Shown here: positions 1 to 11,800 of the stretch, one piece after another
Layout: the number at the start of each line of letters is the position of its first letter
Position numbering within the stretch: position 1 is the stretch's first letter
From: Botryotinia globosa
Taxonomy: Eukaryota; Ascomycota; Leotiomycetes; Helotiales; Sclerotiniaceae
Reading direction: 5' to 3'
Assembly (NCBI GenBank): GCA_014898425.1
Contig: RCSZ01000001.1
Location: 2,604,001-2,668,000, forward strand
Length of the DNA: 64,000 bases
Notes under the pieces: generated by a model
The model's input: only the letters and a program-made list of their open reading frames with translations
What the model was told of the DNA's origin: nothing
The model's database searches: none
Position numbers and translations under genes: made by a program

Positions 1-1758
1 ACGGACAAGAGGAAGAAAATTTCTGTCCCGCGATTGGTTAAATATACTGTCATGCTAACAAGCTACTAGGTAAGTTACAAACCTACTAATACACTAACTA
101 ATCCACCAACAGAATACCAGCATCCTAACATCCTCCCTCCTGCTCTAGCTCTCACCCCATTCCATCCCATCCCATCCCATACCTCTCCCTCACTTCCAAA
201 TCCCCAAATCCCCAAATCCCCATCCCAATCCAACCCTCTCCAAAGTGATCTTCAGAACAGAGAACAAAACTCCAACATACCAAGTGGGGTATCCTCCCAT
301 CCTCCCATCCTCCCATCCCCCATCTTTCAAACCCTTCCTCGTCTTCCAGTCTTCTAGCGCCCTTCCCACATATGCGGGGTAATCAGACTGATTAATCAAT
401 CAATGGGGATTTCAAATTTCCCCAGCCTCGGTATTGTTGATCATTTGTTGAATTTTTAGTGCTGGAGGGCTTCATCTAGATCTTTGGTCGGTACTTGAAA
501 GTGACACGTACAGACAGCACAGACGCACGAGCATATATACGCGCACATATCTACATATCTACAAGTCTACAAGTCTCATATTAAGTCAAGAAATAGGATT
601 GAACATGTATAAATGGCTTTGAAAAGCTTTGGTATATTGATTTTTGCTTTCATCCTATCTTATTTGCTTCTGTACTCTCAGCTCCATGTTTTGTTGCTCT
701 CCCCTTTTGTGTATCCCATGGGGTCTCTCATTTCTCCGTGTACTCTCAACATGCATGGAAGATATACACATCATGGAATTTACCAAATACCTATGTCCAA
801 TCCATCTTCGCCATCATCTTGATGCTTACTTTGCTATCCAGTACGCACACTTTCTGATCCCGATTCAATCTTCAACGCCCATCCATATCCTCTCCAATTC
901 CTTTCCAATCTCACACCAGAAAATTTAACAAAAACCCAAACTCCCCCGCTTTGGACGCCTTTCGCAATCAATCACGAACCGTAGCCATTAAGGCCTTGCA
1001 ATAATGCATGCAAATTCCTCGCAACAAAAAAGATAAAGTAAAGAAGCAAGAAAAAAGAATTGACTCAAACAAAGCCTGCTTCGGAAAGAGCCACCCAACT
1101 CTTATCATCTCGTCTGATCTCCCAAATTATTTCGTACAGTGATATAATATTTTCATACAGGGTTACAGAATCTCTTATCTGTATCCTCAACGCCGTCAAA
1201 CGTGCACTATTTTGTGTCGGGTTGATGTCTACCGCCAGAAATTAGAGGTTGATGTGAAATGGTAAGAGTATCAAGAAAAGGCCCGAGAGGGAAGGAAATC
1301 TGTTCCCATCCCCCGAGGTCCATTTGGATTTTTGTGGTTGTCGTGTATGTCTTTTGAAAGAATGCGTCGATACGTTCGGAAATCCGGTTAAAAAGTAAAA
1401 GGTAAAAAGTAAAAGAAAAACATCATGATCTTTCGGTCCGTCGTCGGAATTGATCTCTTCAATGCATTCGTGCGAAAATAACATATGCTGATTAAGTGAT
1501 GAATGCAATGGTATGAAAGGCTTGTGCCATTAGAAGAAGCACTCCCTGGTTGGCAAGAAGATCCAGGAGATGCATGTGAGTAAGAAGGAAAAAAAAAAGG
1601 TCAATAACAGAACGTTCTATGGCAGCTTGAACCCGTCGCTATGCAGAAATGAAATTACGGCCATTATTAATCGACCCGCGTATGTACAAGAATTCGTGTC
1701 GGCGTGAATAGCTCCTCAGAGTGAAACGCTCATGTTGTGTGATGAGAATGGTAGTTTG
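1..1758. other. Intergenic stretch, no gene supported
   Basis: No reading frame here has a convincing start, domain or splice structure. The left part (about 121-360) is C/T-rich with short tandem runs: CCCAT-type units near 157-183, CCAAATC units near 196-222 and ATCCTCCC units near 290-317. The right part, up to 1758, is the downstream side of the gene ending at 1759 and probably contains its 3' UTR. Confidence 0.6.
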
Positions 1759-4700
1759 TTAGACAACAGTCATCATGTGCATTCTCTGGCCCAAGCTTCT
1801 TGTTGGCGAGGAACTCATCGAGCCACTGAGCATAGAGTTACTGCTATGACTTCGGGGAAGGCGTTTTGAAGCAGGGGATAACGTGGGGTCAGTAAAAACG
1901 CGAGTGAATGCCGGGCTTGACTCGCGGTGAGGTGTACAAACTGGACTTTGAATAGTACCATCGGTTTCACGGATGATGTCGGCCAATTTTCGACTCAAAA
2001 CCGAAGCACGATGGACCAAGTCGCGGAGACTGGTCGTGTCGAATGGCATTTTGTTGGGAGATTGCTCAACCCCTTCTGACAACCAAGGATCTGAAGTAGA
2101 ACGGTGTTGGTGCATGGTTTCCATGACTGTGCGGGCAACTTCAGCCGCAGTTTTCGCACTCGAAGAACGAACAGGGACTGCTGGAGGACGTAGACTGTCT
2201 CTGGTCGGGGGGTTATGAATGACAGCTCCCGTTCCAAAGATATCATCTTCAGGCGAGAATACTGAACGTCGTCGAACAGTGCTGCCATCATATACATACC
2301 CCGAGGGTTTTCCAAAACGATCCAAGACCTCCATCGGGACATCTGGAATGGCGACATCTTCAGCATCAGGGCCACGATCGATGAACTGATCCCCAAAGTC
2401 CTGGTCAAAAGAAATAGATGTAGGAGACTGAGGGGGCGATAGAGTAGGATCTTCTTCATCTGGCACAGCTAAAGCAATAATGCCTTCGGCTTCCTTCCAC
2501 AATTGTGCTGAAGGTCCATGTATCAAGTCCTTTTCCCGAGCCAAAAGACGCAACCTCTTAAGATCTTCGACCAGCAAGCACACTTCTCGAATCTGTCCAA
2601 CATGACCCACAACGTTTGCTTGACTGGCTTGGATTGCGAGAGGGACGAACATGACACCGGTTTCAATCTTGAGATTGCCATCCTCAAGACCCGCTTCATC
2701 GTTTGAATCGAATTCAAAATCGTTATCCCAGTCCTCACTGACGCCTTTGGCGCCCAAACCCCAGGTACCAAATTTTGGTGTCAGCTTTGCGTGGTCTCGC
2801 TGATTAATGAGATCGGGAACTAAAGGAACACTTTGACTTCTGATATGCAATGGGGTGGGGCCTTTTCGTCCGACAGTTCTCCCACCTCGTCCATTCAAGG
2901 CGAGTTGCTTAACATGTGCTGTCCTAGGTCGAGCGGAACTCCCAAGCAGATCTTTCTCCGATGTCGATGGTTCGGACCAATCAAATAAATTGCTCTTGGG
3001 TCGCTCAGCATAATGATTACCGTTTGTGGAACCACCAAGGGTAACATCTGCAAGGGCTCCTCTGTTTATTGGACTGACCCGACGACAAGACAAGCTATTT
3101 GGCGGTGACAGTTGGTTTCCCGCTTCCATATTTTCGTTCTCTTCATCTCGAGTCCAGTCTTCGTCTTCTTCATCGTTGTCCAAGTTCAGTGTAGCGAAAT
3201 CTTTTGACGCGATACAAAAGCTTGGGGGCGAAGAGGGGACAATTTCTTCTGCATCTATAGCGTAAATCGATTTCGCGACGTCGGAAGAAGTTTTGAGAAG
3301 CTTTACCGGTGTTGATTGACCTTCATCTTCCTCAACGATACGATGTTCAATTTCACCAAAGGCGCCGTTCGCCATCAGATCGTGAATTGAAAGCCTCTTA
3401 GCCTTTGCATGTCCGTTGGCGTTTGCGATATTTGGAGGGGATTCGTCAAACATCGAGTCGAGGGGCGTATTTTGTGATCGTAGACTACTTGTGGCCCCCG
3501 ACCTCAGTGAATCGTACACGGTTTCACTTTGGAAATCCAGATCTTCATCTTCACCAGATGCAAATCCTCTCATCTCATTATCTGACCCAATCAAGGTCGA
3601 AGTTCTGTCACCCACTTCTGACAAGCCGTGTTTCGAACTCAATGCGGTATGGTATGACGATGCACCATTTGTTGATCCATGAATTGTCGAAGAGAAAGAA
3701 GTGGCAGCAGTACTAGACATTGGCAGAGGTGAACTAGGACTTCGAAGAGGGGCTGACGACGAGGACGATGACAAGCCCAAACGAGCCAAATCGAGGTTGA
3801 AAGACGATAGTCGGTTGAGAGGCGGTAATGGCGATGATGTATTCCTTCGGGGAGCGTAATTGAAATGGGCAAAGGGATCCGTTGGTGACACCGGGGAGAA
3901 GTCCTCGGTAGGAGAGCGAGGCTCTCTCTGGAAGACCAATTGATCCATGAATGGTCGGGTATGATGTGGGGCAGGCCCACTTGCAGAAATCGATATTCTT
4001 CTCGTATCCAATGGTAGAGGTGCAGATACATGACGCCTGGCACCCTGCGTCGTAGAATCTGAATTCCGTTTTTTATTCCTCAAGCTTCCTGTCCGAGGTA
4101 TCCATGTGGTCGGTGAATTGAAGTGCATAGAGAGTGACCGCCTTGGAGGCTTCTGATCTTCTGAATCATCTTCATCCATAGGCGCGCTAGGGATGTCTTC
4201 CATTGTATCTTGGTCAATTGGTCCGTCACAAAGTAGCCCTCCTTCGTCGTAACACCCTTCCATTTCTTCAGTCGAAACAGTGATTAAATATGGTTTGACC
4301 AGAGTCGGTCGAACGGTATGATCTGGCATCACGCGCTTCGAGGCCCAGAAAAAATTATGCACATTCCCTTCTCCTGATCTTCCGGCGGATCTTTCTTTGA
4401 AAAACCTGGTTGGTCGGGAGTTGAAATACATACGCCAGGAGCTGCGAGGTGATTCACTAGATTTCCTCAAGGGTGTAGCATGTGTGGATACCGTTGACCG
4501 CCTTGGGGCAGTGGGACGCGCTTGCGTTTTCGTACCTGGAGAATCATCGATGAATCGTTGCTGGAGCGTAGCCGAACGTTGATGACTGGTAGCTGGTCTC
4601 CGTAAGGTCGGTACCTGCGCTCTTGATCCACTCGAGTCTGGTTCCCTACGATATCTCTGCGATGAGTGCCTCTTGACCAATTTGTTCGGGGGCAATTGCG

Positions 4701-5446
4701 TGGGACTATCCCGAGGAGATGACAATATAGGTGTCGCGGAGCCATGGGAGAGCGCGAGAGAAGGCGATTCTGGTGCGATGCTTGATCTAGGACTGCTACT
4801 TCCCGAGACTGGTATAGATAATTTCCGAATCCAGGAACTGCGAGATGAAGAAGAATCCCTTGCCACTTCCTCCCCCGAGAAATCGTTTTGTCCTTCACCC
4901 GATCGCAGTAGTGACCATCTTCGCGCCGCGCCGTTTTGCGATGTAGTGGGAGAATCGAGTTTTGCATTCGAGGAACGTCGAAGGAATGTTGTTAAGGGTT
5001 GGGAGCCAGGGGCAGGTGAGGAACTCGGTGCATCAGAAGGAATGCGACTTTCTGGCGTGGCCATGGTAGAACTCGTAGGGGGTCGTGAGACGATAGACGG
5101 TGTACCTAGATTAGAAGAATTGTCGACATCTGTAATGATATCTCCAGGTTTCCTTCTTCTCGAAAGTGTGCGAGAGGGAGGAGTCGACTGGTCTGGGCTT
5201 CCCAATGCCAGGCCCGCAGCTGCGACACCGACGGTACTTGAAGCAACAAGCTATAAAAAGGAGAAATAATAATTAGTGTTGAAAGATGGAAGAGAAATGA
5301 AGACGAATGTTGTAAAAAAAATAAAAAATAAAAAATGTTGAGACTTGTGCAGGGAGACCAATGAGTGAAGCCGAATGAGGCACAAGATCTCAATGGAATT
5401 TTTTGAGAATGTAGATTGGAGCACTTACACTGGGAATGGTCTTCAT
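1759..5446 (-). CDS. Large Ser/Pro-rich disordered protein with WDxDFEF motif (1,169 aa, two exons)
   Basis: I model a short first exon (5429-5446, encoding MKTIPS), a GT-AG intron (5251-5428, donor GTAAGT, acceptor TATAG) and a long second exon (1759-5250). This supplies an ATG; the long frame alone has no good start near its 5' end. The N-terminus then reads MKTIPS-LVASSTVGVAAAGLALGS, a hydrophobic stretch. Most of the protein is low-complexity Ser/Pro/Arg with many SP/TP sites, typical of a phosphorylated scaffold. The C-terminal third has an ordered part: DWDNDFEFDS, then a predicted helix starting at VGHVGQIREVCLLVEDLKRL. A WD-D/N-D-F motif is, as I recall, shared by fungal septation-network proteins (Cdc7/SepH, Byr4 class), so a role in septation is possible but only inferred. 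No enzyme domain is visible. Confidence 0.8.
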
Positions 5447-5644
5447 CTTTCACTATATTGCTTACACCGCTACCAAGAAGGGGAAGAAAGTAACGGAGGA
5501 AATATCGTAATCGTCAAGAACCTCATGAGGATCGTAAGTATTCCATACCAAGAGGAAGCTTTAGATTATCTTCTTGGGTAATGGATGTGATATAAATTAG
5601 AGATGGTGTGTGGGAGGTAGTGGTGAGTGAGTAAGTGAGTGAGT

Positions 5645-5715
5645 GTGGTGGTGGTTGTGGTTGTGGTTGTGGTTGTGGTTGTGGTGGTGGTGGTGGTGGT
5701 GGTGGTGGTGGTGTG
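5645..5715. repeat. GTGGTT/GTG microsatellite
   Basis: A run of GTGGTT hexamers passes into GTG triplets. It lies about 200 bp upstream of the ATG of the 1,169-residue protein gene, so it falls in its promoter or 5' UTR. On the transcribed strand it reads as CCACAA then CCA repeats. Confidence 0.9.
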
Positions 5716-6208
5716 GAGAGTATCTTTTTAGAAGGAATGGGTTGGGGGGTGAAGTGTGAAGGGTGAAGGGTAAAGTGTAAAGTGTAAAGTGCTCCAAAAC
5801 ACCAATATCGCAAGGTAAATATAAACACTAGAAATTGAGAAAGATAGCCGCAGTTCTTTCTTTTTCGATGTTTGACAGTAATGAATGGTAAAGTAATTTT
5901 TGGGAGTAGAAATCGAAGGCGTTAAATGGTAATATGAAATGTGCTACACAATTCTCTTTGCTTTTTCTCGACGGATGGCAAAGAAAGGGAGGTATGAAGT
6001 TGATGTGGACGTTCTGAAAATATGTGGTTCACATTGAGCGTCAAGTCGATTCCTCGGATCTGTAGCGATGGGAGGTAGGTAGATGGGAAGATATGTGAGG
6101 ATGTAGGTAGAGTAGTACCGGTCGTAGTATCAGCAGAGTGTACCTAGGTCGGTAGGAGTGAAGTTTGGTGCACTGGTGGTGGGAAATAATGAATCTTTCT
6201 TCCTTGGA

Positions 6209-6261
6209 TGAATGAATGAATTGAATTGAATTGAATGGAATGGAATTGAATTGAATTGAAT
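6209..6261. repeat. GAATT pentamer repeat
   Basis: Degenerate tandem GAATT/GAATG units occur in the promoter-side region of the gene starting at 5446. They belong to the cluster of unrelated short repeats between 5.6 and 6.8 kb. Confidence 0.85.
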
Positions 6262-6380
6262 GTATAAAAATGCTTCCCGTCCCCCCGTGTGTGGAATGGG
6301 CAAAGAAGGATGAGATGAACTTTGGAATAGAGCAACAGCCTTTCCAAACAAAAGGAAGAGAGAGAGAAAGGTTACGAGGT

Positions 6381-6612
6381 ATCAGATCAGATCAGATCAG
6401 ATAGATAGATAGATAGGATGGTATTGGTAGTGTAATAGTCTAGTATAATAGTCTAGTATAATAGTATAGTATAATAGTATAGTATAATATGAGAGTATAA
6501 TATGAGAGTATAATATGAGAGTACAATATAAGAGAGTACAATATAAGAGTATAATATGAGAGTACAATATAAGAGAGTACAATATAAGAGTATAATATAA
6601 GAGAGTATAATA
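6381..6612. repeat. GATCA/GATA runs and TATAATATGAGAG minisatellite
   Basis: Four ATCAG units run into GATA tetramers (to about 6415). Then comes an A/T-rich array whose units are variants of AGTATAATA and of a TATAATATGAGAG unit with TACAATATAAGAG variants. Unit lengths of roughly 9 to 15 bp alternate, which suggests expansion by slippage. Confidence 0.8.
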
Positions 6613-6652
6613 TGAATCGAGAGGTATTACTCCTAGCTACCTAGCTACCTAG

Positions 6653-6691
6653 CACCAGCACCAGCACCAGCACCAGCACCAGCACCAGCAC
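6653..6691. repeat. CACCAG hexamer repeat
   Basis: There are about six perfect tandem CACCAG units. They are followed at 6727-6810 by short runs of ATGCGAT, GGGAT and GTCTCCTA units, completing the repeat cluster. No coding frame uses them. Confidence 0.9.
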
Positions 6692-9600
6692 AATTCAGTT
6701 TGCGATAATATGGCATTCGGTAGCTATGCGATATGCGATATGCGATATAGGATGGGATGGGATGGGTCCTAGTCTCCTAGTCTCCTAGTCTCCCAGTCTC
6801 CCAGTCTCACTCCTGGGTATGCGGTAAGCATGTGGCGGTGCGGTATGCGAACGAAAGAAAGGGCGGGCTTTTGGTTTGGTTTGCTGGATTTTGATCTACG
6901 GAGTTACGAGTAATAGGTAAGACCTTTGGAGAGTAAAATCATCCAAATCAAGTCGGAAGAGGAAAAGCCTCGTTATTCTCACGTCATTGATTGGCTGCAG
7001 ACTTTCACCTCTTCACCTCTCTTACCACTTACCACTTACCATACCACTCTTTCTCTCCATTGTCAATTTGTAACTTCCCGTCAAGGTTAAATCGCAATTC
7101 TGGGATCGTGGTGGGTGGATTCTTCACTCGAGCTAACCAAGCATTCAACACTTTAACCCCAGCAACTCCTTAGTAGGTGGATCCAATCGAGATATAGCTT
7201 TCACTTGAGCAAACCTGAGAGTTCCATCTATTACTAGGGATTGCTAGGTATCGACAATGTACTGACCCGCGTTTATTCACGTAGCTCGCGTTCCCCCTGC
7301 ATTTATGAATGAAGAGAGGGAGGAAAATACGGAGCACTCTACATCATCTCAAGCTCATCGTGATTGGTCAAGGAAGGGTATGTGAATTCCCTGGCCTGCT
7401 TGGTCTTGATGAACTATGACTCTATGAGTACCTGGTAATCTTACATATCATTCTCACACACTCTACAGACCATACACACTTCACGTATATCATCCAGACT
7501 TCAGATGTAACAGTTGACCCTGACAACGTGATCAAAAGCCCTCGGGTGAGGAAGCTTAATCGCCGTTAGACACTAAACCTTATCCCATCTTATTCTAGAA
7601 AAGTTGATACCGACTATAACTACGACATGTTCACGGTGCACTGTCAAAATGACACACGACTTTACAAACACTTGCCTCCGCTTGCCTCTTAGTTGCGTAC
7701 CCTAACACCCTAGATTCATTATGGTCCGTCCCGTAGAGAAGGCGGACAAAAACTAATGAACCACGCCGTTGCCACTATCCCAAGTGGCCGTTCATCTTAG
7801 TTAGTGTCGCTTCATTGTCCCGTGGCCATTGGCCGACATCCAGAAAACAAGAAAGGGAGAGCTTTTGAGTGTGAAGTACGATGAAATTTTGCATGTCAGG
7901 GTACCTAGCCAGCCAAAGTCTATAAGCATCCGAAGTTTCGATACTTTCAAGACTGCTGTATAAGGTATGGGTGGGCTCATATAGAGTAGTTCAACATGCG
8001 AATCTGGTCTGCAACGAACGCACTTCTCAGAACGGATGCACGATGTATGTAACATGTGACCCGGCTAGCTTAGCCTTAAGGTTAGCTAGTCGCTCAGATC
8101 AACGAGAATCTGAGAGAGATCACATTAATAAGATCAGTGACTACGCCACAACTTATTTCAGTCTTCCAATGCCTCATAACTCTTTTAAGTGTCGGGAAAA
8201 TCCATATCATGAAACCTTGATAGCATCAAAACATATCACAACACACACACACACACACATGCGGGCCAGTCAGTCGTCGTCTACTTGTGACAGGAAGAAA
8301 GACGATCTCCGCCTTTAATTTTCGACAATGTTTACATCCTGAAACAAGCGAGGGATATTCTGGGGGTTATCGGGATATCATGGGTGTAGATCTGGTTCAC
8401 GAGTCAACGAGAATATTATGAGACCACATTCAATATAAGATGCATTCGTCTCTTTCCCCTCCTCTTCTTTGGGAATGCTAATGCATTACACATGTTTACT
8501 ATAACTATCTGGTCACAAACATAAAGATCTTCCCGCCAAGATCATATAGAGTTATGATACTGTTGCAACCCGTATTGCTGCCGTCAGCATCGGTATACTA
8601 TATATCCTTAGGAATACCTAGGCTTCATCCGAAGTCTTCACACAACACTCCATTTCGTATCTCCTCTGTGCAATTGTATGTTTCGCGGGGAAACATGGAA
8701 GAAGACGTGATTGATAGATAGTACAGTATGCTTGTTTCAGATGCCGACGAACACTACGGTAACATTATGCAGCCAGCTTATGAGTTTTTTCAATATGAAC
8801 ATCCGGCAGAGCTCTTTTGGGATAATTGAATCAAGGAGGATTTATTATTGATTTCCCAATAGATAAATCACAATGCCATAACAAAGTATTCTTATCCTCC
8901 CAACAAGGCTGAGGTGGGAAAAAGTAAGCATCATCCGAAGACAATGGTGCTTGTGGTAATATGGTTACACTTTCAGAAAGGCTCGGAGCCGCCACACCAG
9001 GGGATCTAGGATGGATCATCATGGATGGGCTCAATTCAACGATTACGAATGGCTGGATAGCTGGAAGCTATATTATCTATCGTACAGTACATCGAACCGG
9101 TTACGATGCACAAACTAATAATTATTTAGTTGCTTTTGGTAGGTACGCTCGGGCTTCAAGGTAAACAAGACCCCAACCCCTCTTTTGGCGAGGGGTTATG
9201 ATCATCATGGAAAAGCAGCATTGAGCAATGAGGGGGAGGCGAAAGAAAGATGTTATCGGCGTCAGTTCCGAAGGTTAAAAGTCCTACCTCCAAGGTTATA
9301 GGTATGGGAAAATGGCATTGCAATCTTACTATCCTGTTTAATGCGCGATAGATATCGTATATGTCCAATGGATTGTGTTTCCTTGCTCTTGCGTTACTCT
9401 GCTCTGCTCTGCTTCCTTCCTTACTTGCATCGCATTACATTGGAGGATTCTTTACTCCGTACCATCGTAAAGCATCTTCCCCGTCATTGTTGATAGACTC
9501 GCGTGTGTAATTGTCCAATCAAGGAGGGTAGAAGATCTAATGCGGTACAGCTCTCTCACCAACCCTGTCCCTGCCTGCATGTCGCCATCTTTCGAACCAA

Positions 9601-11800
9601 GATTTCGTTCCCTGATCAGCAATAACAAGAGCAAACTACCTAGACATGTATGAAATACGATGCGCCGGGCTTTTCAGCTGATCGATTTGATTGATCCGCT
9701 TTGCGACGTCCAAACACTACGGTAGATCGATATCTTGGGTTTTTCAAGGGAGACGCTTTGATAACATGAGAAGTGATAGATGATGAAAGGGAAGCTTTCA
9801 TTGTCTTCTGGCCTTGTACGTGTTCTAGCGGAGATAAGTGAAGCGAAAAGGCGAAAACGAGATGTAACGTAAAAAAGTAAATAATACATATGAGAGCAAA
9901 CAGGGACGGACGGCTTAGATCATCTTCTAGGTTCTTCCACCATAGCGAGACATTTTCTGACAGCCCACTGCCCGCTTCTTCCTCCCAACATGGTATTGAC
10001 TCCTACGATATTCGTGACCGAGTGGCTTTCCGGCGCAATGCGCATCTTCATCATCATTATCATCTGTAAATGAAAGAAAATCCGAGCAGCCTTGAAGATC
10101 TGTACGTACAGCACGCACCAGGGGAGGGACTGGAAATGGTTCCTCACATGTCAGAAGAGTTCCAAGGTCCCTCCCTAGGTAGTAGGTCCTAGGTACAGAC
10201 CCAAAAAAGCTCCCCTTGTATATTTTTTGCCGCCGAGCTAGGTCTACCCCTTCCCCGATCTCCCCCTTCCGGAATTAGACACTTGACAACTCACACCTAC
10301 ATACATCCATCATCCTTTGCTACCGGCAGCCAACTCCGCGCAAGTGCACTTTGAACTGTGTTTCCTGTTCCTGTTTGACCGCGTGTGGATTCGATGTGGA
10401 GAGTCTCCGATAGCCAGATCTCCTCCAGAGGCACAACATTCCCAAAATCCCATTCCAGCTTTCGTGGGAACATTATCGCTATTCTCCATGCACGCACCGT
10501 ACACATGAGGTTATCCGCAGCTGCATATGCAACCCATATTCCCACAACTACTTTGGTACGAAGCGTGCCTATTATGATCGGTACCGTATATTTTCTCGCG
10601 GTATCTAGATTTCAAGAGCCATGGATCGTACGGACTGAGACATGGGCTTCGGCGACATACGATGTAGAGATTTACCTTGCATCTGGGATGACCAGGTAAA
10701 CACATCAAATTTCTGATCCTTTTTTCCTTGGTTCCTTTTCACATTTTACAGATTTTTTGCAGTGATATCCGAATCCGAAATTTAGTTCTATACACAAGAG
10801 AGAGTAAGATCGCGATCTGGGGCGGCCGACGCGTTAGATTCGTGTCGTAGGAGATGAGGGAATATGGGATATGCCATGCGCGACGAACTTGTCTCTCATT
10901 GAAGAATGAAATTACTCTTCATCTCATGGCGCTCTTATTCAACCCGGTCATCGTAGAACTATATAGCTATGCATCTACGTTCCCATCTGAACATGTCAGA
11001 TGAGACAGTAATCAAGCATATCATGAGAACAAATATCGCCGTTATGGATACATTTTAATACCGTGCCGTCTATCTGTACTGTACGCAAAGACCAAACCAA
11101 ACATATTGTGCTGGCGCAAACAAATCGCTGCATCCATCACCGCCTCTGCAATTTCCTATCTCCAAGGGATCTTTCTCTCTCCCTTTGAAATCCAACCAAT
11201 ACCTCACATTACGCATGCAGTAGGAGAGTTCGTGCAGCTTCACGAAACCAATAAGGATTTGCGAATTGCGTCATATTATTCTAATAATAAGAGGGCGAGA
11301 TATGCATCTGCACCTACTAAGGTGCCTATCTCCTCTCCCTTGCATTCGAAGAATCATTAGTTTCCGCCCATTTATGGATTTTGAGAGATGATCATTGGTC
11401 GCGTGGCTCCATCCTCCAAAGAGAAAATATATTGCATTCTGGGGAAATGAAAATGGGAAACATGTACAATGTACTCCACCGTTGTCATGGGAAAGGTCAA
11501 TCATTTCAGGTAGAAGAGAAAATTAAAATTACCTTTCATCAACGTGTCAAACATTGAAGAGGGTCGAGAGTCGAGACTCTGCCGGATGGCGAGAATAGAT
11601 TATTTTACCGCCGACCCGTGGTAAGGTAAGGTTAGAGAGTGTAAAGTTGTAAACGAATAAAATAAACGAGGGAGATCGAACGGAAGAACAAACGAAGGAC
11701 AGAAAAGAAAGAGAAAAGAAGAGAAAGATCGATACAATGAATGAAGGTTAGCTGCTCTAGATCGATTAGCAATAGTCAATTAGCAAGCAAAGGCTTGATT

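Larger units (their letters stand above)
5447..11800. other. Gene-poor stretch upstream of the 5446 start
   Basis: After the microsatellite cluster (about 5640-6810, listed separately) I find no gene. Frames are short, lack ATG or conserved motifs, and do not join by splice sites. A (CA)n run lies near 8237-8259. TACCTAGGTA-like sites recur, for example at 11914-11923. Very long leaders and unannotated non-coding transcripts are possible, since such deserts often flank regulatory genes, but nothing in the sequence proves one. Confidence 0.5.

Noticed and set aside
5523..5828. His/Asn/Pro-rich frames opposite the GTG repeats
   Set aside because: Low-complexity translation of a microsatellite in the promoter of the neighbouring gene.
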